From JAGVGT01 sp963807225 (GTDB taxonomy: Bacteria > Desulfobacterota > Desulfobulbia > Desulfobulbales > JAGXFP01): 64,000 nucleotides of DNA. The stretch covers positions 620,001 to 684,000 of the forward strand of contig CAWEAD010000008.1 of assembly GCA_963807225.1 (NCBI GenBank), read 5' to 3'. Each line of letters starts with the position of its first letter. The stretch's first letter is position 1. This document shows, in pieces, positions 45,287 to 54,970 of this stretch. Made by a program: the position numbers and the translations under genes. The notes beneath the pieces were generated by a model. The model was given only the letters and a program-made list of their open reading frames with translations, was not told the origin of the DNA and made no database searches.

Positions 45287-47017
45287 ATGAAAGTCATCTT
45301 AGCAAAAAACGCCGGTTTCTGCATGGGGGTGCGGCGAGCGGTGGAGGCCACCCTGGATCTGGTCCGGAAGGATCAGGGCATAGCCACCTTCGGTCCGTTG
45401 ATTCATAATCCGCAGGTTCTGGATCTCCTGGCCGAACGAGGGGTGGAAGTGCTCGGGGAGATCCCCGAGCGGCTGACCGGTACGGTGATCATCCGGGCCC
45501 ATGGGGTTCCGCCGGAGAGCAAGGGAAAACTGGTGGCCTCCGGGGCATACGTCCATGACGCCACCTGTCCGCGGGTCTTGAAGGTCCAGGCCATTATCAG
45601 CCGCCATCGCAAGGAGGGCTGCGCCACCGTAATCGTCGGCGACCGTAATCATGCCGAAGTGGAAGGACTGCTGGGCTACGCCGGTGAAACCGGCCAGGTG
45701 GTCAGTAACGAGGAGGAAGCCCGGAACATCCTCCTCTCCGAGCCCTACATCATCGTCAGCCAGACCACCCAGGATGACCCCTCTTTTCAGCGTTTGAGTG
45801 AGATTATCCTCTCCAGGTTTCCGGACGGGCGCAAGTTCAATACCATCTGCGATTCCACCCACAAGCGCCAGGCCGCGGTGCTGGACCTGTGCGACCGGGT
45901 CCAGGCCATGGTGGTGGTGGGCGGCAAGAGCAGCGCCAACACCAAGCGGTTGGCTGAAATCGTCGAGAAAAAGGGTCGGCCGGTCTTTCTGGTGGAAACC
46001 GAGGCCGATCTCGATGTCAAAAGTTTCTCCGGCTACGACCGGATCGGGGTCACCGCCGGGGCCTCCACACCATCCTGGGTAATTAATCGGGTGGTTCAGG
46101 CCCTGGAAGCGATCCCGGGCCGGGATGCGGGGCACTTCTATCCGCTGCTGCACCGGTTGCTCTTGCTGCTGATGTCCAGCAACCTTTACGTCAGTCTGGG
46201 CGGTGGCCTGCTGGCCTCATCGGTGAGTCTGCTCCTGGGCCGAACCTGCGCCCCGATACATTTTGCCATGGTCAGCTGTTACCTTTTCGCCATGCACAAC
46301 CTGAACCGTTACAGCGGTTCGGGCATGGGTCGTTTCTCCGCCCCTTTTCGGGAAAGATTCTGGCGGAATTACGGCCGGGATCTGTTGGTTCTCTCCTGGC
46401 TGGCCCTGGGCGCGGCTCTCTGGTTAGCCTATCGTTATGAGGAGTATTCCTTCCCGATGCTGGCGGGAATGAGTATTCTGGGGGTGCTTTACAGTGTTCG
46501 TCTCTTCCCCCGCAAGCTGGCCCAGATGATCGGCGTTAAACGACTCAAGGAGATCCCCGGCTCTAAAACCTTTTTCGTGGCCATGGCCTGGGCTTTCGTG
46601 ATCATCGTCGTTCCGCAGCTGGGGCGGAACTACGGCGGTGGGCCGGGCACCGGGGCGGCCTTTGTCTTCGTCCTGATTCTGGTTTATGTGCGTAGCGCCC
46701 TGTACGATGTATTCGAGGTGCAGAGCGACCGCATTGTCGGCAAGGAGACCCTGCCGGTCTGCATCGGACGGGACAAGACCCTGAAGCTGCTGTACGGGCT
46801 GATGCTGCTGCTCTTTATCTTGCTGACCGGAGGACCATTGTTGGGGCTTCTGGCACCAGCCTGGACCCTTATGCTGCCGGCGGTGGCTTACCTGGGATTA
46901 CTGACCTGGCTCTATGACCGGGAGAAAATTGTTTACAGTACCCGTTTGGAGTTCGCCGTTGACTCGGTTTTTCCTGTAATTGCCATCCTGGCGCTGTTGG
47001 TCGACCTGGCCAGCTGA
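45287..47017 (+). CDS. ispH: IspH-UbiA fusion: HMBPP reductase joined to a prenyltransferase-like membrane domain
   Basis: 576 residues. Residues 1-280 are IspH with cluster cysteines 12 (NAGFCMG), 94 (HDATCPR) and 188 (NTICDSTHKRQ), plus IIRAHGV and SQTT. It makes IPP and DMAPP from HMBPP, the last MEP-pathway step. Residues 290-576 form about eight helices in UbiA style, with VKRLKEIPGSKTFF and the second Asp motif YDVFEVQSDRIVGKETLP (474-490). The first Asp-rich motif (NDxxDxxxD) is replaced by HNLNRYSGSG, so prenyl transfer may be lost or changed. The fusion would hold isoprenoid supply at the membrane, perhaps for quinone synthesis. Confidence 0.93.
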   Translation: MKVILAKNAGFCMGVRRAVEATLDLVRKDQGIATFGPLIHNPQVLDLLAERGVEVLGEIPERLTGTVIIRAHGVPPESKGKLVASGAYVHDATCPRVLKVQAIISRHRKEGCATVIVGDRNHAEVEGLLGYAGETGQVVSNEEEARNILLSEPYIIVSQTTQDDPSFQRLSEIILSRFPDGRKFNTICDSTHKRQAAVLDLCDRVQAMVVVGGKSSANTKRLAEIVEKKGRPVFLVETEADLDVKSFSGYDRIGVTAGASTPSWVINRVVQALEAIPGRDAGHFYPLLHRLLLLLMSSNLYVSLGGGLLASSVSLLLGRTCAPIHFAMVSCYLFAMHNLNRYSGSGMGRFSAPFRERFWRNYGRDLLVLSWLALGAALWLAYRYEEYSFPMLAGMSILGVLYSVRLFPRKLAQMIGVKRLKEIPGSKTFFVAMAWAFVIIVVPQLGRNYGGGPGTGAAFVFVLILVYVRSALYDVFEVQSDRIVGKETLPVCIGRDKTLKLLYGLMLLLFILLTGGPLLGLLAPAWTLMLPAVAYLGLLTWLYDREKIVYSTRLEFAVDSVFPVIAILALLVDLAS

Positions 47018-47120
47018 GCCGCCGGCCTGGTAAAATCTCAGTTCCACCGGTGTCGTTGAGACTATCCTGGAGATACCGCAGGTCGACCGACTAATTTTAT
47101 CCTGGAGATAAATCAAATCC

Positions 47121-48110
47121 ATGTTCAGCTGGTTCAAAACTAAGAAAGACGAAGACTCAACGCCGGCCGTTGTTGTTCAAGAAGCCGCGCCCAAACCGCT
47201 TAAGGAAGGGATGGCCCGAACCAGAAAATCCTTTCTGGGTCGGGTAAACGACCTGTTTCTAGGCCGACGGCGGATAGATCAAGGACTCCTGGACGAGCTG
47301 GAAGAGATCCTGATCACCGCCGACCTCGGGGTGGGAACTTCGCAGGAATTACTGGAGTGCGCCAGGCAGCTGGCCGATCGTGACGAACTTGCCGACGCGA
47401 ACGCTCTGAAACAAATCTTTCGCGAGAAGATCACCGAATATCTGAGCGGACCAGCCAGCGGCCATGAATTGAACTTTCCTGAGTCAGGACCTCTGGTCAT
47501 CATGGTTCTGGGGGTCAACGGCGTGGGTAAGACCACCAGTATCGGCAAGCTGGCCCACAAGTTTCAACAGGCAGGCCGCAAAGTCTTGCTGGTGGCGGCC
47601 GACACCTTCCGGGCCGCCGCTGTCGAACAGCTGCAAATCTGGGGGGAACGGACCGGGGTCGAAGTGGTAGCCCGCGAGGCCGGCGCCGATCCCTCTTCCG
47701 TGGTCTATGATGCGCTCGATTCCACCCGGGGGAAGGAGAGCGAGGTAATCATCATCGATACCGCCGGACGGATGCACACCAAGATCAACCTGGTGGAGGA
47801 ACTAAAGAAGCTCAAGCGGGTAATGGGCAAAAAGATTGCCGATGCCCCGCATGAGGTGTTCCTGGTGGTCGACGCCACCACCGGCCAGAACGCCATTTCC
47901 CAGGCCCGGCTCTTTAACGAAGCGGTGCAGGTCACCGGCCTGATCCTGACCAAGCTCGACGGCACCGCCAAGGGCGGCATCGTCGTTAATATCTGCCGTG
48001 AACTGCAGATTCCCATCCGTTTTATCGGCGTGGGCGAACAGATGGCTGACCTGCGCGACTTCGAGCCGGCCGAGTTTGCCCGGGCACTTTTGGGCGACAA
48101 CGGCGATTAA
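47121..48110 (+). CDS. ftsY: Signal recognition particle receptor FtsY
   Basis: 329 residues: a short charged N-terminal A domain, the helical N domain (RKSFLGRVNDLFLGRRRIDQGLLDELEEILI) and an SRP-type GTPase with GVNGVGKTTSIGKLA, DTFRAAAVEQL, DTAGRMHTKINL, TKLDGTAKGG and the closing GVGEQMADLRDF. It docks ribosome-SRP complexes at the membrane for co-translational insertion. It follows the ispH fusion by 103 bases and could share its transcript. Start ATG after GGAGAT. Confidence 0.96.
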   Translation: MFSWFKTKKDEDSTPAVVVQEAAPKPLKEGMARTRKSFLGRVNDLFLGRRRIDQGLLDELEEILITADLGVGTSQELLECARQLADRDELADANALKQIFREKITEYLSGPASGHELNFPESGPLVIMVLGVNGVGKTTSIGKLAHKFQQAGRKVLLVAADTFRAAAVEQLQIWGERTGVEVVAREAGADPSSVVYDALDSTRGKESEVIIIDTAGRMHTKINLVEELKKLKRVMGKKIADAPHEVFLVVDATTGQNAISQARLFNEAVQVTGLILTKLDGTAKGGIVVNICRELQIPIRFIGVGEQMADLRDFEPAEFARALLGDNGD

Positions 48111-48172
48111 CCAAGCAGGTTACAATGCCAAAAATAATAATTGCGAATCCCCCGACGCCTCTAAACATGTAA

Positions 48173-48198
48173 GGCGGGTTAGCGAAGCGAAACCCGCC
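48173..48198. repeat. Short palindromic repeat element
   Basis: GGCGGGTT and AACCCGCC flank AGCGAAGCGA. This is the common intergenic palindrome of the GGCGGGTTAGCGAAGCG type. No T run follows, so it is a repeat rather than a terminator, between ftsY and the DnaJ-like gene. Confidence 0.7.
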
Positions 48199-48232
48199 AG
48201 ATCAAGGTCAATAACCCGGAAAGTAATCAAGC

Positions 48233-49057
48233 ATGGAATATCGTTATCATAACCAACCAGGTTGCGGTGGCTGCCTCTTACTGGCGGTGCTGCTAATCCT
48301 GGTAACCGGCGGCCTGCCGATGCTCTTCGAAGTGTTGGGGGCGCTTTTCTTTACCGGACTGCTACTGGTGTTTGTACTGGTTCTGGCCTTCTGGGGCTTC
48401 AGCTGGTTTATTCGGCGTCGGGTTGCAGACTACGAGCGCTCCCAGACCGAATCCCATAACCGCTTTGTTTTCCTGTTGGTAAATATCCTGGTGGATATCG
48501 CCGGAATCGACGGCGAGGTCAGCCGCTCGGAACTCAATACCATCTATGGATTCTTCCGGCGGAATCTCTTCTATAACCAGAGCCAGATGTACTGGGTCAA
48601 GGAACTTGTTCGGGATGCAGTCTCCGCCAAACTTGGATTGGAAGATTTGCTGGCCGACTTCAAGAATTCATTCGGCTACGAACCTCGTTTGATTCTGGTG
48701 GAGTTGATTTACCAGGTGATCTATTCCAAGCCGGGAGTGATCGCGGCCGAACTGACGGCGGCGGAGCGAATCACCGTTTATCTCGAAATCAACCCCTATA
48801 TGGCCCAAGCCATCCATGCCAAATACCGGGGCGAAGGGGGGGCGGCCGAGGTCGCCGATGAACATTACTACCGGGTGCTGGGGTTGGCGACCGGCGTGAG
48901 CTTTGAGGAGATCAAGCGAGCCTATCGGAAACTCAGCATGGAGTATCATCCCGACCGGGTGGCCCATCTGGGCGAGGAATTCCGCCAGGTAGCCGAGGAA
49001 AAGATGAAGGAAATCAACGTCGCTTACCAATACCTGAAGAAGAAATTCTCTGTCTAG
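48233..49057 (+). CDS. DjlA-like membrane co-chaperone (TerB + J domain)
   Basis: 274 residues. An N-terminal hydrophobic region (LLLAVLLILVTGGLPMLFEVLGALFFTGLLLVF) holds one or two helices. A TerB-like helical domain follows (VNILVDIAGIDGEVSRSELNTIYGFF), then a C-terminal J domain from HYYRVLGLATGVSFEEIKRAYRKLSMEYHPD, with the essential HPD motif, to VAYQYLKKKF. This is the DjlA order. It would stimulate the ATPase of DnaK at the inner membrane. Thirteen bases separate it from the glycosyltransferase downstream, so they may be co-transcribed. Confidence 0.87.
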   Translation: MEYRYHNQPGCGGCLLLAVLLILVTGGLPMLFEVLGALFFTGLLLVFVLVLAFWGFSWFIRRRVADYERSQTESHNRFVFLLVNILVDIAGIDGEVSRSELNTIYGFFRRNLFYNQSQMYWVKELVRDAVSAKLGLEDLLADFKNSFGYEPRLILVELIYQVIYSKPGVIAAELTAAERITVYLEINPYMAQAIHAKYRGEGGAAEVADEHYYRVLGLATGVSFEEIKRAYRKLSMEYHPDRVAHLGEEFRQVAEEKMKEINVAYQYLKKKFSV

Positions 49058-49069
49058 GAGACGGCGACA

Positions 49070-50167
49070 ATGGCGGCCGGACCAGGCAGAATTCTGGCTC
49101 TTGAACCCTACTATGGCGGTTCCCATCGCCGTTTTCTGGACGGCTTGGCCCGGTGGCTGCCGGAGGGCCTGAAACTCATTACCCTGCCGGCCCACCACTG
49201 GAAGCTGCGGATGAGGTTGGCCGCGCCCTGGCTGGCTCTGGAGCTGTCCCGCCTGGGGGAGAGAGAGGATCCCTCGGGATTTCGCGGCCTGCTCTGCTCC
49301 ACTTTCGTCGATGTCGCCACCTTGCGAGGTTTGGCGCCGCCCTGGGTCGCCGCCTTGCCCATCCATACCTATTTTCATGAAAACCAGTTTGCCTATCCGG
49401 TGCGGATCGAGGACGAACGCGACCTGCACTTCGGTCTGACCAATCTCACCACCGCCCTGGCCTCGGACAGTCTGGCCTTCAACTCCGCCTATAATCTGGA
49501 ATCCTTTCTGGCCGGCTGTCGGGAGATCTTATCAAGGACCGGCGATATGAAACTGCCCGGAATCGAGGAACGGATCCGGGCCAAAAGCCTGGTGTTGCCG
49601 CCGGGCCAGGATTTTACGAAGATTGATCGAGCGCCGATGGTGAATTGCCGGAGTCGGCCGGTCATTATCTGGAACCATCGCTGGGAGCATGATAAGAACC
49701 CGGAGGAATTCTTCGCGGCGCTTTTTGCTTTGCAGGACAGTGGCTGCGACTTTGAACTGATCGTCCTGGGCCAGTCATTCCGGCAGGCACCGGCGATTTT
49801 TCCCGAGGCCCGTTCCCGACTGGCCGGGCGCGTCAGGCAATTCGGCTATGCCGATTCTCCGGAACTATATGCGGCCTGGCTCAAACAGGGCGATGTGGTG
49901 GTCTCCACCGCCCGTCATGAGTTTTTCGGGATCTCGGTAATCGAGGCGGTTCGGGGCGGCTGCCGACCGGTCTTGCCCGGACGTCTCTCCTACCCGGAAC
50001 TGTTTCCGCCCGAATATCTCTACGGTCCCGGTGACCTGGTCCAACACCTGCGTGGCGCCTTGAGCGCCGGCCGCCTTGATCATCAGACGGCTCAGGGGCT
50101 GACCGAACGTTTTACCTGGACAAACTTGGGCGCTGCCTATCGGACCTGGCTGGGTGCCAATCGATGA
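49070..50167 (+). CDS. QTMAN/GTDC1-like glycosyltransferase (DUF3524)
   Basis: 365 residues. The N-terminus is DUF3524: ALEPYYGGSHRRFLDGL, LPAHHWKLRMRLAA, then CSTFVDVATLRGL, YFHENQFAYPV and LASDSLAFNSAYNLESFL. The C-terminal half is a GT-B glycosyltransferase with NHRWEHDKNPEEFF and VVVSTARHEFFGISVIEAVRGGC. Animal members (QTMAN/GTDC1) mannosylate queuosine in tRNA-Asp; bacterial homologues are widespread but little studied, so tRNA-queuosine glycosylation is a family-based guess. It sits in a run of small maintenance genes and slightly precedes DUF1178. Confidence 0.85.
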   Translation: MAAGPGRILALEPYYGGSHRRFLDGLARWLPEGLKLITLPAHHWKLRMRLAAPWLALELSRLGEREDPSGFRGLLCSTFVDVATLRGLAPPWVAALPIHTYFHENQFAYPVRIEDERDLHFGLTNLTTALASDSLAFNSAYNLESFLAGCREILSRTGDMKLPGIEERIRAKSLVLPPGQDFTKIDRAPMVNCRSRPVIIWNHRWEHDKNPEEFFAALFALQDSGCDFELIVLGQSFRQAPAIFPEARSRLAGRVRQFGYADSPELYAAWLKQGDVVVSTARHEFFGISVIEAVRGGCRPVLPGRLSYPELFPPEYLYGPGDLVQHLRGALSAGRLDHQTAQGLTERFTWTNLGAAYRTWLGANR

Positions 50168-50174
50168 GCCAAAC

Positions 50175-50615
50175 ATGATCGTATTTGACCTGACCTGCGA
50201 CTGCGGCTTGATTTTTGAAGGATGGTTCGGGGACCGGACCGATTTTGAGCGCCAGGACCATGAAGGTTTGCTGGTTTGCCCTGCTTGCGGGGGCAGAGAA
50301 GTCCGTAAGATCCTCTCGCCGGTGCGGGCCTGTTTTTCCCTGCAGCGGGAGGAGGCTGTCTCACCGGCTGCTCTTTCATCTTCATCGGAGGCCAAGGCCC
50401 GGGATCTTTTGAAAACGCTGCAGGATTATGTGTTGGATAATTTTGAGGATGTGGGAACCGGGCTGTCGGAAGAGAGCCTGAAGATGCGCTATGGTTTGGC
50501 CGAGGAGCGGAAGATTCGGGGGGTAGCCACTCCGGTCGAGGAGGAAATGTTGGCCCGGGAAGGGATCAAACTGCTCAAGATTCCCTTACCAGCCAAGCCG
50601 AAGGAGGATGCTTGA
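50175..50615 (+). CDS. DUF1178 family protein
   Basis: 146 residues. It opens MIVFDLTCDCGLIFEGWF, as DUF1178 proteins do, with CDCG and CPACGG metal-binding pairs, and continues to a helical C-terminus (DLLKTLQDYVLDNFEDVG; EEMLAREGIKLLKIPLP). Role unknown. The ATG at 50175 is preferred; the upstream GTG at 50154 adds residues not seen in the family and overlaps the transferase gene. Confidence 0.85.
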   Translation: MIVFDLTCDCGLIFEGWFGDRTDFERQDHEGLLVCPACGGREVRKILSPVRACFSLQREEAVSPAALSSSSEAKARDLLKTLQDYVLDNFEDVGTGLSEESLKMRYGLAEERKIRGVATPVEEEMLAREGIKLLKIPLPAKPKEDA

Positions 50616-50628
50616 GGGTTGCCGCGTT

Positions 50629-50814
50629 TCAGGACTTCCCCAGTTCCTTATCGAGAAAGCTGCACTCCTTGGGGGTCAGATCAAAGCGGATCTCGGCCTC
50701 TTTGACAATCAAACCCCGTTTTTTATCGGGGTGCTCCCGGACCATGTCGCTGATCCATTGCACTGCTTTTCTGATTTTATCGCCGCTGGGCTGGAGGTTG
50801 TCGGTTTCACCCAT
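50629..50814 (-). CDS. Small conserved hypothetical protein
   Basis: 61 residues with NLQPSGDKIRKAVQWISDMV and LIVKEAEIRFDLTPKECSFLDKEL. Short proteins of this plan (basic amphipathic helix, then a second helix ending near FDLTP/FDLSP) recur in Desulfobacterota; function unknown. It follows glgB on the minus strand by 11 bases and is convergent with the DUF1178 gene, so it is probably co-transcribed with glgB. AGGAGA precedes the ATG. Confidence 0.65.
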   Translation of the reverse strand: MGETDNLQPSGDKIRKAVQWISDMVREHPDKKRGLIVKEAEIRFDLTPKECSFLDKELGKS

Positions 50815-50825
50815 TTTTTTTCTCC

Positions 50826-53022
50826 TTAATCCACCGGTTTCAGGATCAGCCCGCCCAGAGGCGGTACCGAAACCAGGATATGATTGGGGGCTTGTGCGAA
50901 GGGCTCTTGGAAAACCACTTTCTGATCAGGGTTGGTGACACTACTGCCCCCGAAATTCTTTTGATCCGAATTGAAGATTTCGCGGTAAGGCAGGCGCCCG
51001 GGCACCCCGACTTTGTAATCATGAATGACGTTGGGAGTGAAATTCAGCAGGCAGACCACGTGATCGGCCGGATTCTTGCCAAAGCGGGCATAGGAGACGA
51101 TGCTGTTGTCGATGTCATTGAAGTCCATCCAGCGGAAACCATCGGGGCTGTAATCCATTTCCCAAAGCGGCCGCAGTTCCCGGTATAGTCCATTGAGCCG
51201 GGCGACATAGTCCTGGAGTTGCCGGTGGAGCTTGTCACTATCCAGCAGGTGCCAGTCCAGGCTGACTTTGCAGTACCATTCGGAGAGCTGGCCGAACTCG
51301 CCGCCCATGAACAACAATTTCTTGCCCGGATGGGTCCAGAGATAAAAGAAGAGCAGGCGCAGGTTGGCGAATTTCTGCCAATGGTCACCGGGCATTCTGG
51401 TCAGCAGCGAGCCCTTGCCGTGCACCACTTCGTCATGCGACAGCGGTAGAATAAAATTCTCGGTGAAGGCGTAAAGCAGCGAGAAGGTCAGGGCGTTGTG
51501 ATGATATTTTCGATAGAGCGGGTCTCTGCCCATGTACTGCAAGGTATCGTTCATCCAGCCCATATTCCACTTGAAGCCGAAACCCAGGCCGCCGACGTCG
51601 GTCGCTTTGGAGACCCCGAAGAAGCTGGTGGATTCTTCGGCGATCATCAGGGCGTCAGGGTGATACTGGTAAACGATGCTGTTCAGGTGACGAATAAATT
51701 CGATGGCCTCGTAGTTTTCCGTTTCGCCGTACTGATTGGGCAACCATTCGCCCTCCTTGCGCCCGTAGTTAAGATAGAGCATGGAGGCCACTGCGTCGAC
51801 CCGGAGGCCGTCGATGTGGAATTTGTCGAACCAGAAGAGGGCATTGGCAATCAGGAAATTGCTGACCTCCTTGCGGCCGTAATTGAAGATCCGAGTGCCC
51901 CATTCCGAATGAAAACCGCGCCTGGGATCTTCATGCTCATAGAGATGAGTGCCGTCGAAAGTGGATAGGCTGTGTCCGTCGGTGGGGAAATGGGCCGGCA
52001 CCCAGTCGACGATCACGCCGATGCCCTGGCGGTGGCAGGTGTCGATCAGATGCATGAAATCATGCGGGGTTCCGTAACGGCTGGTCACCGAGTAGTAGCC
52101 GGTGGTCTGGTAACCCCAGGATTCGTCCAACGGATGCTCGCTGATCGGCAACAATTCGATATGGGTGAAGCCCATTTGTTTGACATAGGGTACCAGGTAC
52201 TGGGCCAGTTCCCGGAAAGAGAGGAAACGCCCCGATTCGGCCGGATCACGTTGCCAGGAACCGAGATGGACCTCATAGATCGACATCGGGGCATCATAGA
52301 GCTTGGCCTGCCGTCTTTCCTGCAACCATTCTTCGTCCTGCCACTGGTAACCTTCCAGGTCGTAGACGATGGAGGCGGTTTTGGGCCGAATTTCGCCGAA
52401 AAACTGGTAGGGGTCGGACTTTTCCAGGATTGAATGGTCCTGGGTCCGGATTTCGTACTTGTAGATCTCCCCGGGACCGATCCCCGGAATGAACAACTCC
52501 CAGATCCCCGATTGATCGAGGACCCGCATCTGGTGGACTCGGCCGTCCCAGGCATTGAAGTCGCCGATGACGCTGATGCGCCTGGCATTGGGAGCCCAGA
52601 CCCTGAAGATGGTGCCCTCCATGCCGTCGATGGTGACGGGATGCGCCCCCATTTTATCGTAGACCAGGTAGTGGGTACCGTGATTGAAAAGATAACGGTC
52701 GTCGCTGCTCAGCTGGGGCAGAATCCGGTAAGGATCTTTGAAGCTATTAATAAGGTGGTTATAATATGAAACCTCGAAGGAATACTCGAAGGGTGGCAGT
52801 TGAGGCACTATGATTTCGAACAGACCATCATTGCGCATCTTATACATGTGTATCTTCTCGCCGTCCAATAACAGGCGTACGGATTCGGCGTGGGGCTGGA
52901 AGGTCCGAATGATCGATTTAGCCGGTTTTTCGCTGATGATGTGTACGCCCAGAGCCTTGAAAGGGGTCGTGGCAATCGGAATTAATAATCTCGTCGAGGA
53001 TCAGTTCTATCTCGCTGTGCAT
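50826..53022 (-). CDS. glgB: 1,4-alpha-glucan branching enzyme GlgB, with a frameshift near the N-terminus
   Basis: The main frame (50826-52868) has the CBM48 and GH13 domains: VIGDFNAWDG, SIYEVHLGSWQ, ELLPISEHPLDESWGYQ, the nucleophile in DGLRVDAVASMLYL, the acid in MIAEESTSF and LSHDEVVHGKGSL. It makes alpha-1,6 branches in glycogen. Its TTG start is artificial. Upstream, from ATG 53022, another frame reads HSEIELILDEIIN then HDPFQ. Dropping one G at about 52955-52957 joins this to ALGVHIISEKPAKSIIRTFQ, a proper GlgB N1 domain. The whole enzyme would be about 730 residues. Because everything else is intact, a sequence error is as likely as a real lesion. Confidence 0.9.
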
Positions 53023-53318
53023 GTTCCGGTCTTTTGAAATTAGTTATCGTTAAAGGTTATTGTTTCTATGGTAATATTCAGGTCTTTCGGGCTGCCGCTT
53101 TTGTGGAAATGTTTTAGAACATTGTGACACCGCAGGGCAACCACAAAGTTTTAATAAGTACAAATTAAGTTAGCATAGTTGCCCGCAGTCCCTAGTGTTT
53201 TTTTTCGACCTGTCGCGCCTACGGTGCTATCATAGAGATGACTTGTTTGCAAGGACTCCCGGTGTCAGTGCCGTTGGTTAAAGGTAACACGGCGGGAGAA
53301 AAATTCGCAGGAGCAGTT

Positions 53319-53870
53319 ATGGAATCATTGCAAGGTAAATTTCTGATCGCAACCCCCAGGATGCCCGACCCCCGTTTTCGTAAGCAGGTGGTCTATCTCT
53401 GCGCTCACAGTGAAGCGGAGGGCGCCATGGGCTTGATCATCAACCAGCCGACCCAGCACACGCTGGCCGAGGTGCTGGAGGGGGTCGAGATCGAGGTGCC
53501 GGTCCGGCCGCTGCCTCCCGTTTACCTTGGTGGACCGGTGGAAATGGAGGCGGGTTTCTTCCTGTTCTCGGCCGAATTCAATTGCCCTCATTTTTTGGAT
53601 GTCGATAACCGGATCAGGTTGTCACGCGATGTGGAAATTCTCCATGACATTGCCAATGGCAAGGAACCGGCCGATTATCTTTTCGCCCTGGGTTATTCCG
53701 GCTGGGCGCCGGGACAGCTGGAAAACGAACTGGCCGCGGACGGCTGGCTGGTGCTGCCCGGCGATTACGGAGTTATTTTCCATACCCCGGACGCGCAGAA
53801 ATGGCAGAAGGCGGCCGATCTTGGCGGCATAGACATCTCGCTCTTCGGCGACGTGGTCGGCTCGGCCTGA
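53319..53870 (+). CDS. AlgH/YqgE family protein (UPF0301)
   Basis: 183 residues with the AlgH/YqgE pattern: LQGKFLIATPRMPDPRFRKQVVYLC, EGAMGLIINQPT, VYLGGPVEMEAGFFL and ALGYSGWAPGQLENELAADGWL. The ATG at 53319 is chosen because AGGAG lies six bases before it and family members begin at this point; the longer frame from 53238 adds unconserved residues. Function unknown in detail; AlgH affects alginate regulation in Pseudomonas. It stands alone. Confidence 0.9.
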   Translation: MESLQGKFLIATPRMPDPRFRKQVVYLCAHSEAEGAMGLIINQPTQHTLAEVLEGVEIEVPVRPLPPVYLGGPVEMEAGFFLFSAEFNCPHFLDVDNRIRLSRDVEILHDIANGKEPADYLFALGYSGWAPGQLENELAADGWLVLPGDYGVIFHTPDAQKWQKAADLGGIDISLFGDVVGSA

Positions 53871-54073
53871 GTTCTTGCACTTCCTTGTTTTCTCCGCAGT
53901 TCAAAGTTGCGCTGGCAAAAAAGTTTGTCTATCCCCCTCGGTTCCGGTATAAAGTCAATCTCCGGTCAACGGCCGGGATTACTTGACAAAATTTCGGCCT
54001 GTTCCCAGGTTTCAAAGGGAAGCGCCGGTGGGCGAGCAGTGATGAAAACGTCCATTTCAACGGGAGCTCTAAA

Positions 54074-54472
54074 TTGACGGAAAGAATATTCAAGTGTCGA
54101 CAATGCGGCCATTGTTGCCATGGCGAGACCACCGTTTCCCTGGACCGTGAGGATCTGGATCGCCTTACCGCCTATCTACGTTTGCCCAAGGATGAAGTGG
54201 TCAGACGTTATCTGCGGGTAACCGGCAACGTGGTGCAGATGAAGATTACCGACGGTCATTGCATCTTCTACCGCGATGGCTGCACGGTCCACCCGGGTAA
54301 ACCCTGGCGTTGCGGGCAGTGGCCGCTCCATCCCAGCATCCTGGCCGACGAGGCCAACCTTTCGGCCATTAGCGCCTCCTGTCCCGGACTAAATAAGGAA
54401 ATAGATTACCGGGAATTCTGCGAGATCCTGCGGGATTTCCTGCTCCGGCAAGGGGAAGAGGGCGGCTGCTAG
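54074..54472 (+). CDS. YkgJ-family cysteine-cluster protein
   Basis: 132 residues. The YkgJ/UPF0153 signature CRQCGHCCHG is at the N-terminus, with more conserved cysteines in GHCIFYRDGCTVHPGKPWRCGQWP and ASCPG. These proteins bind zinc or an iron-sulfur cluster; some modify other proteins, but no substrate can be named here. The start is TTG, with GGGAG eight bases upstream. rlmH follows after 12 bases, so the two are an operon. Confidence 0.83.
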   Translation: MTERIFKCRQCGHCCHGETTVSLDREDLDRLTAYLRLPKDEVVRRYLRVTGNVVQMKITDGHCIFYRDGCTVHPGKPWRCGQWPLHPSILADEANLSAISASCPGLNKEIDYREFCEILRDFLLRQGEEGGC

Positions 54473-54484
54473 CCGGGCGACACC

Positions 54485-54955
54485 GTGATCCATCTGGAAT
54501 TTCTCTTCCCCGGCAAAACCAGGGAAAGTTATCTGGCTGCCGGGATCGACGACTTTCGGCGGCGGCTGGCCAACTACGCCGAGATTGAGATCAAGGTCCT
54601 GAAGGAAGTTAAACCCGGCCGCAAACCGGAACCGCAGGTCCGCCAGGAGGAAGGGCAGGGGCTCCTGGCCCGTCTGGCTCCGAAAACTCTGGTGGTGGCC
54701 CTGGATCCGGCCGGGCGCCCCATATCTTCCGAGGAATTGGCAACCCTGTTGGCGAACTGGGAGGAAGGAGGTCGGCGGCATCTCACCTTTCTGGTGGGTG
54801 GAGCACTGGGACTGGCGCCGGAAGTACTGGCCCGGGCCGATTTTACTCTCTCAATGTCACGGCTGACCTTCACCCACGAGATGGCCCGCCTCCTCCTCAT
54901 GGAACAACTCTACCGGGCTTTCAATATCCGGGCCGGGACGGGCTACCACAAATAA
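54485..54955 (+). CDS. rlmH: 23S rRNA pseudouridine-1915 N3-methyltransferase RlmH
   Basis: 156 residues, the size of SPOUT-class RlmH. The knot region is clear: LVVALDPAGRPISSEELA, LTFLVGGALGLAPEVL, and the C-terminal LSMSRLTFTHEMARLLLMEQLYRAFNIRAGTGYHK pattern conserved in all family members. It methylates helix 69 of 23S rRNA after subunit joining. Start GTG. The 167-bp repeat array begins 16 bases after its stop codon. Confidence 0.94.
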   Translation: MIHLEFLFPGKTRESYLAAGIDDFRRRLANYAEIEIKVLKEVKPGRKPEPQVRQEEGQGLLARLAPKTLVVALDPAGRPISSEELATLLANWEEGGRRHLTFLVGGALGLAPEVLARADFTLSMSRLTFTHEMARLLLMEQLYRAFNIRAGTGYHK

Positions 54956-54970
54956 CGGCGTCACGATGGC

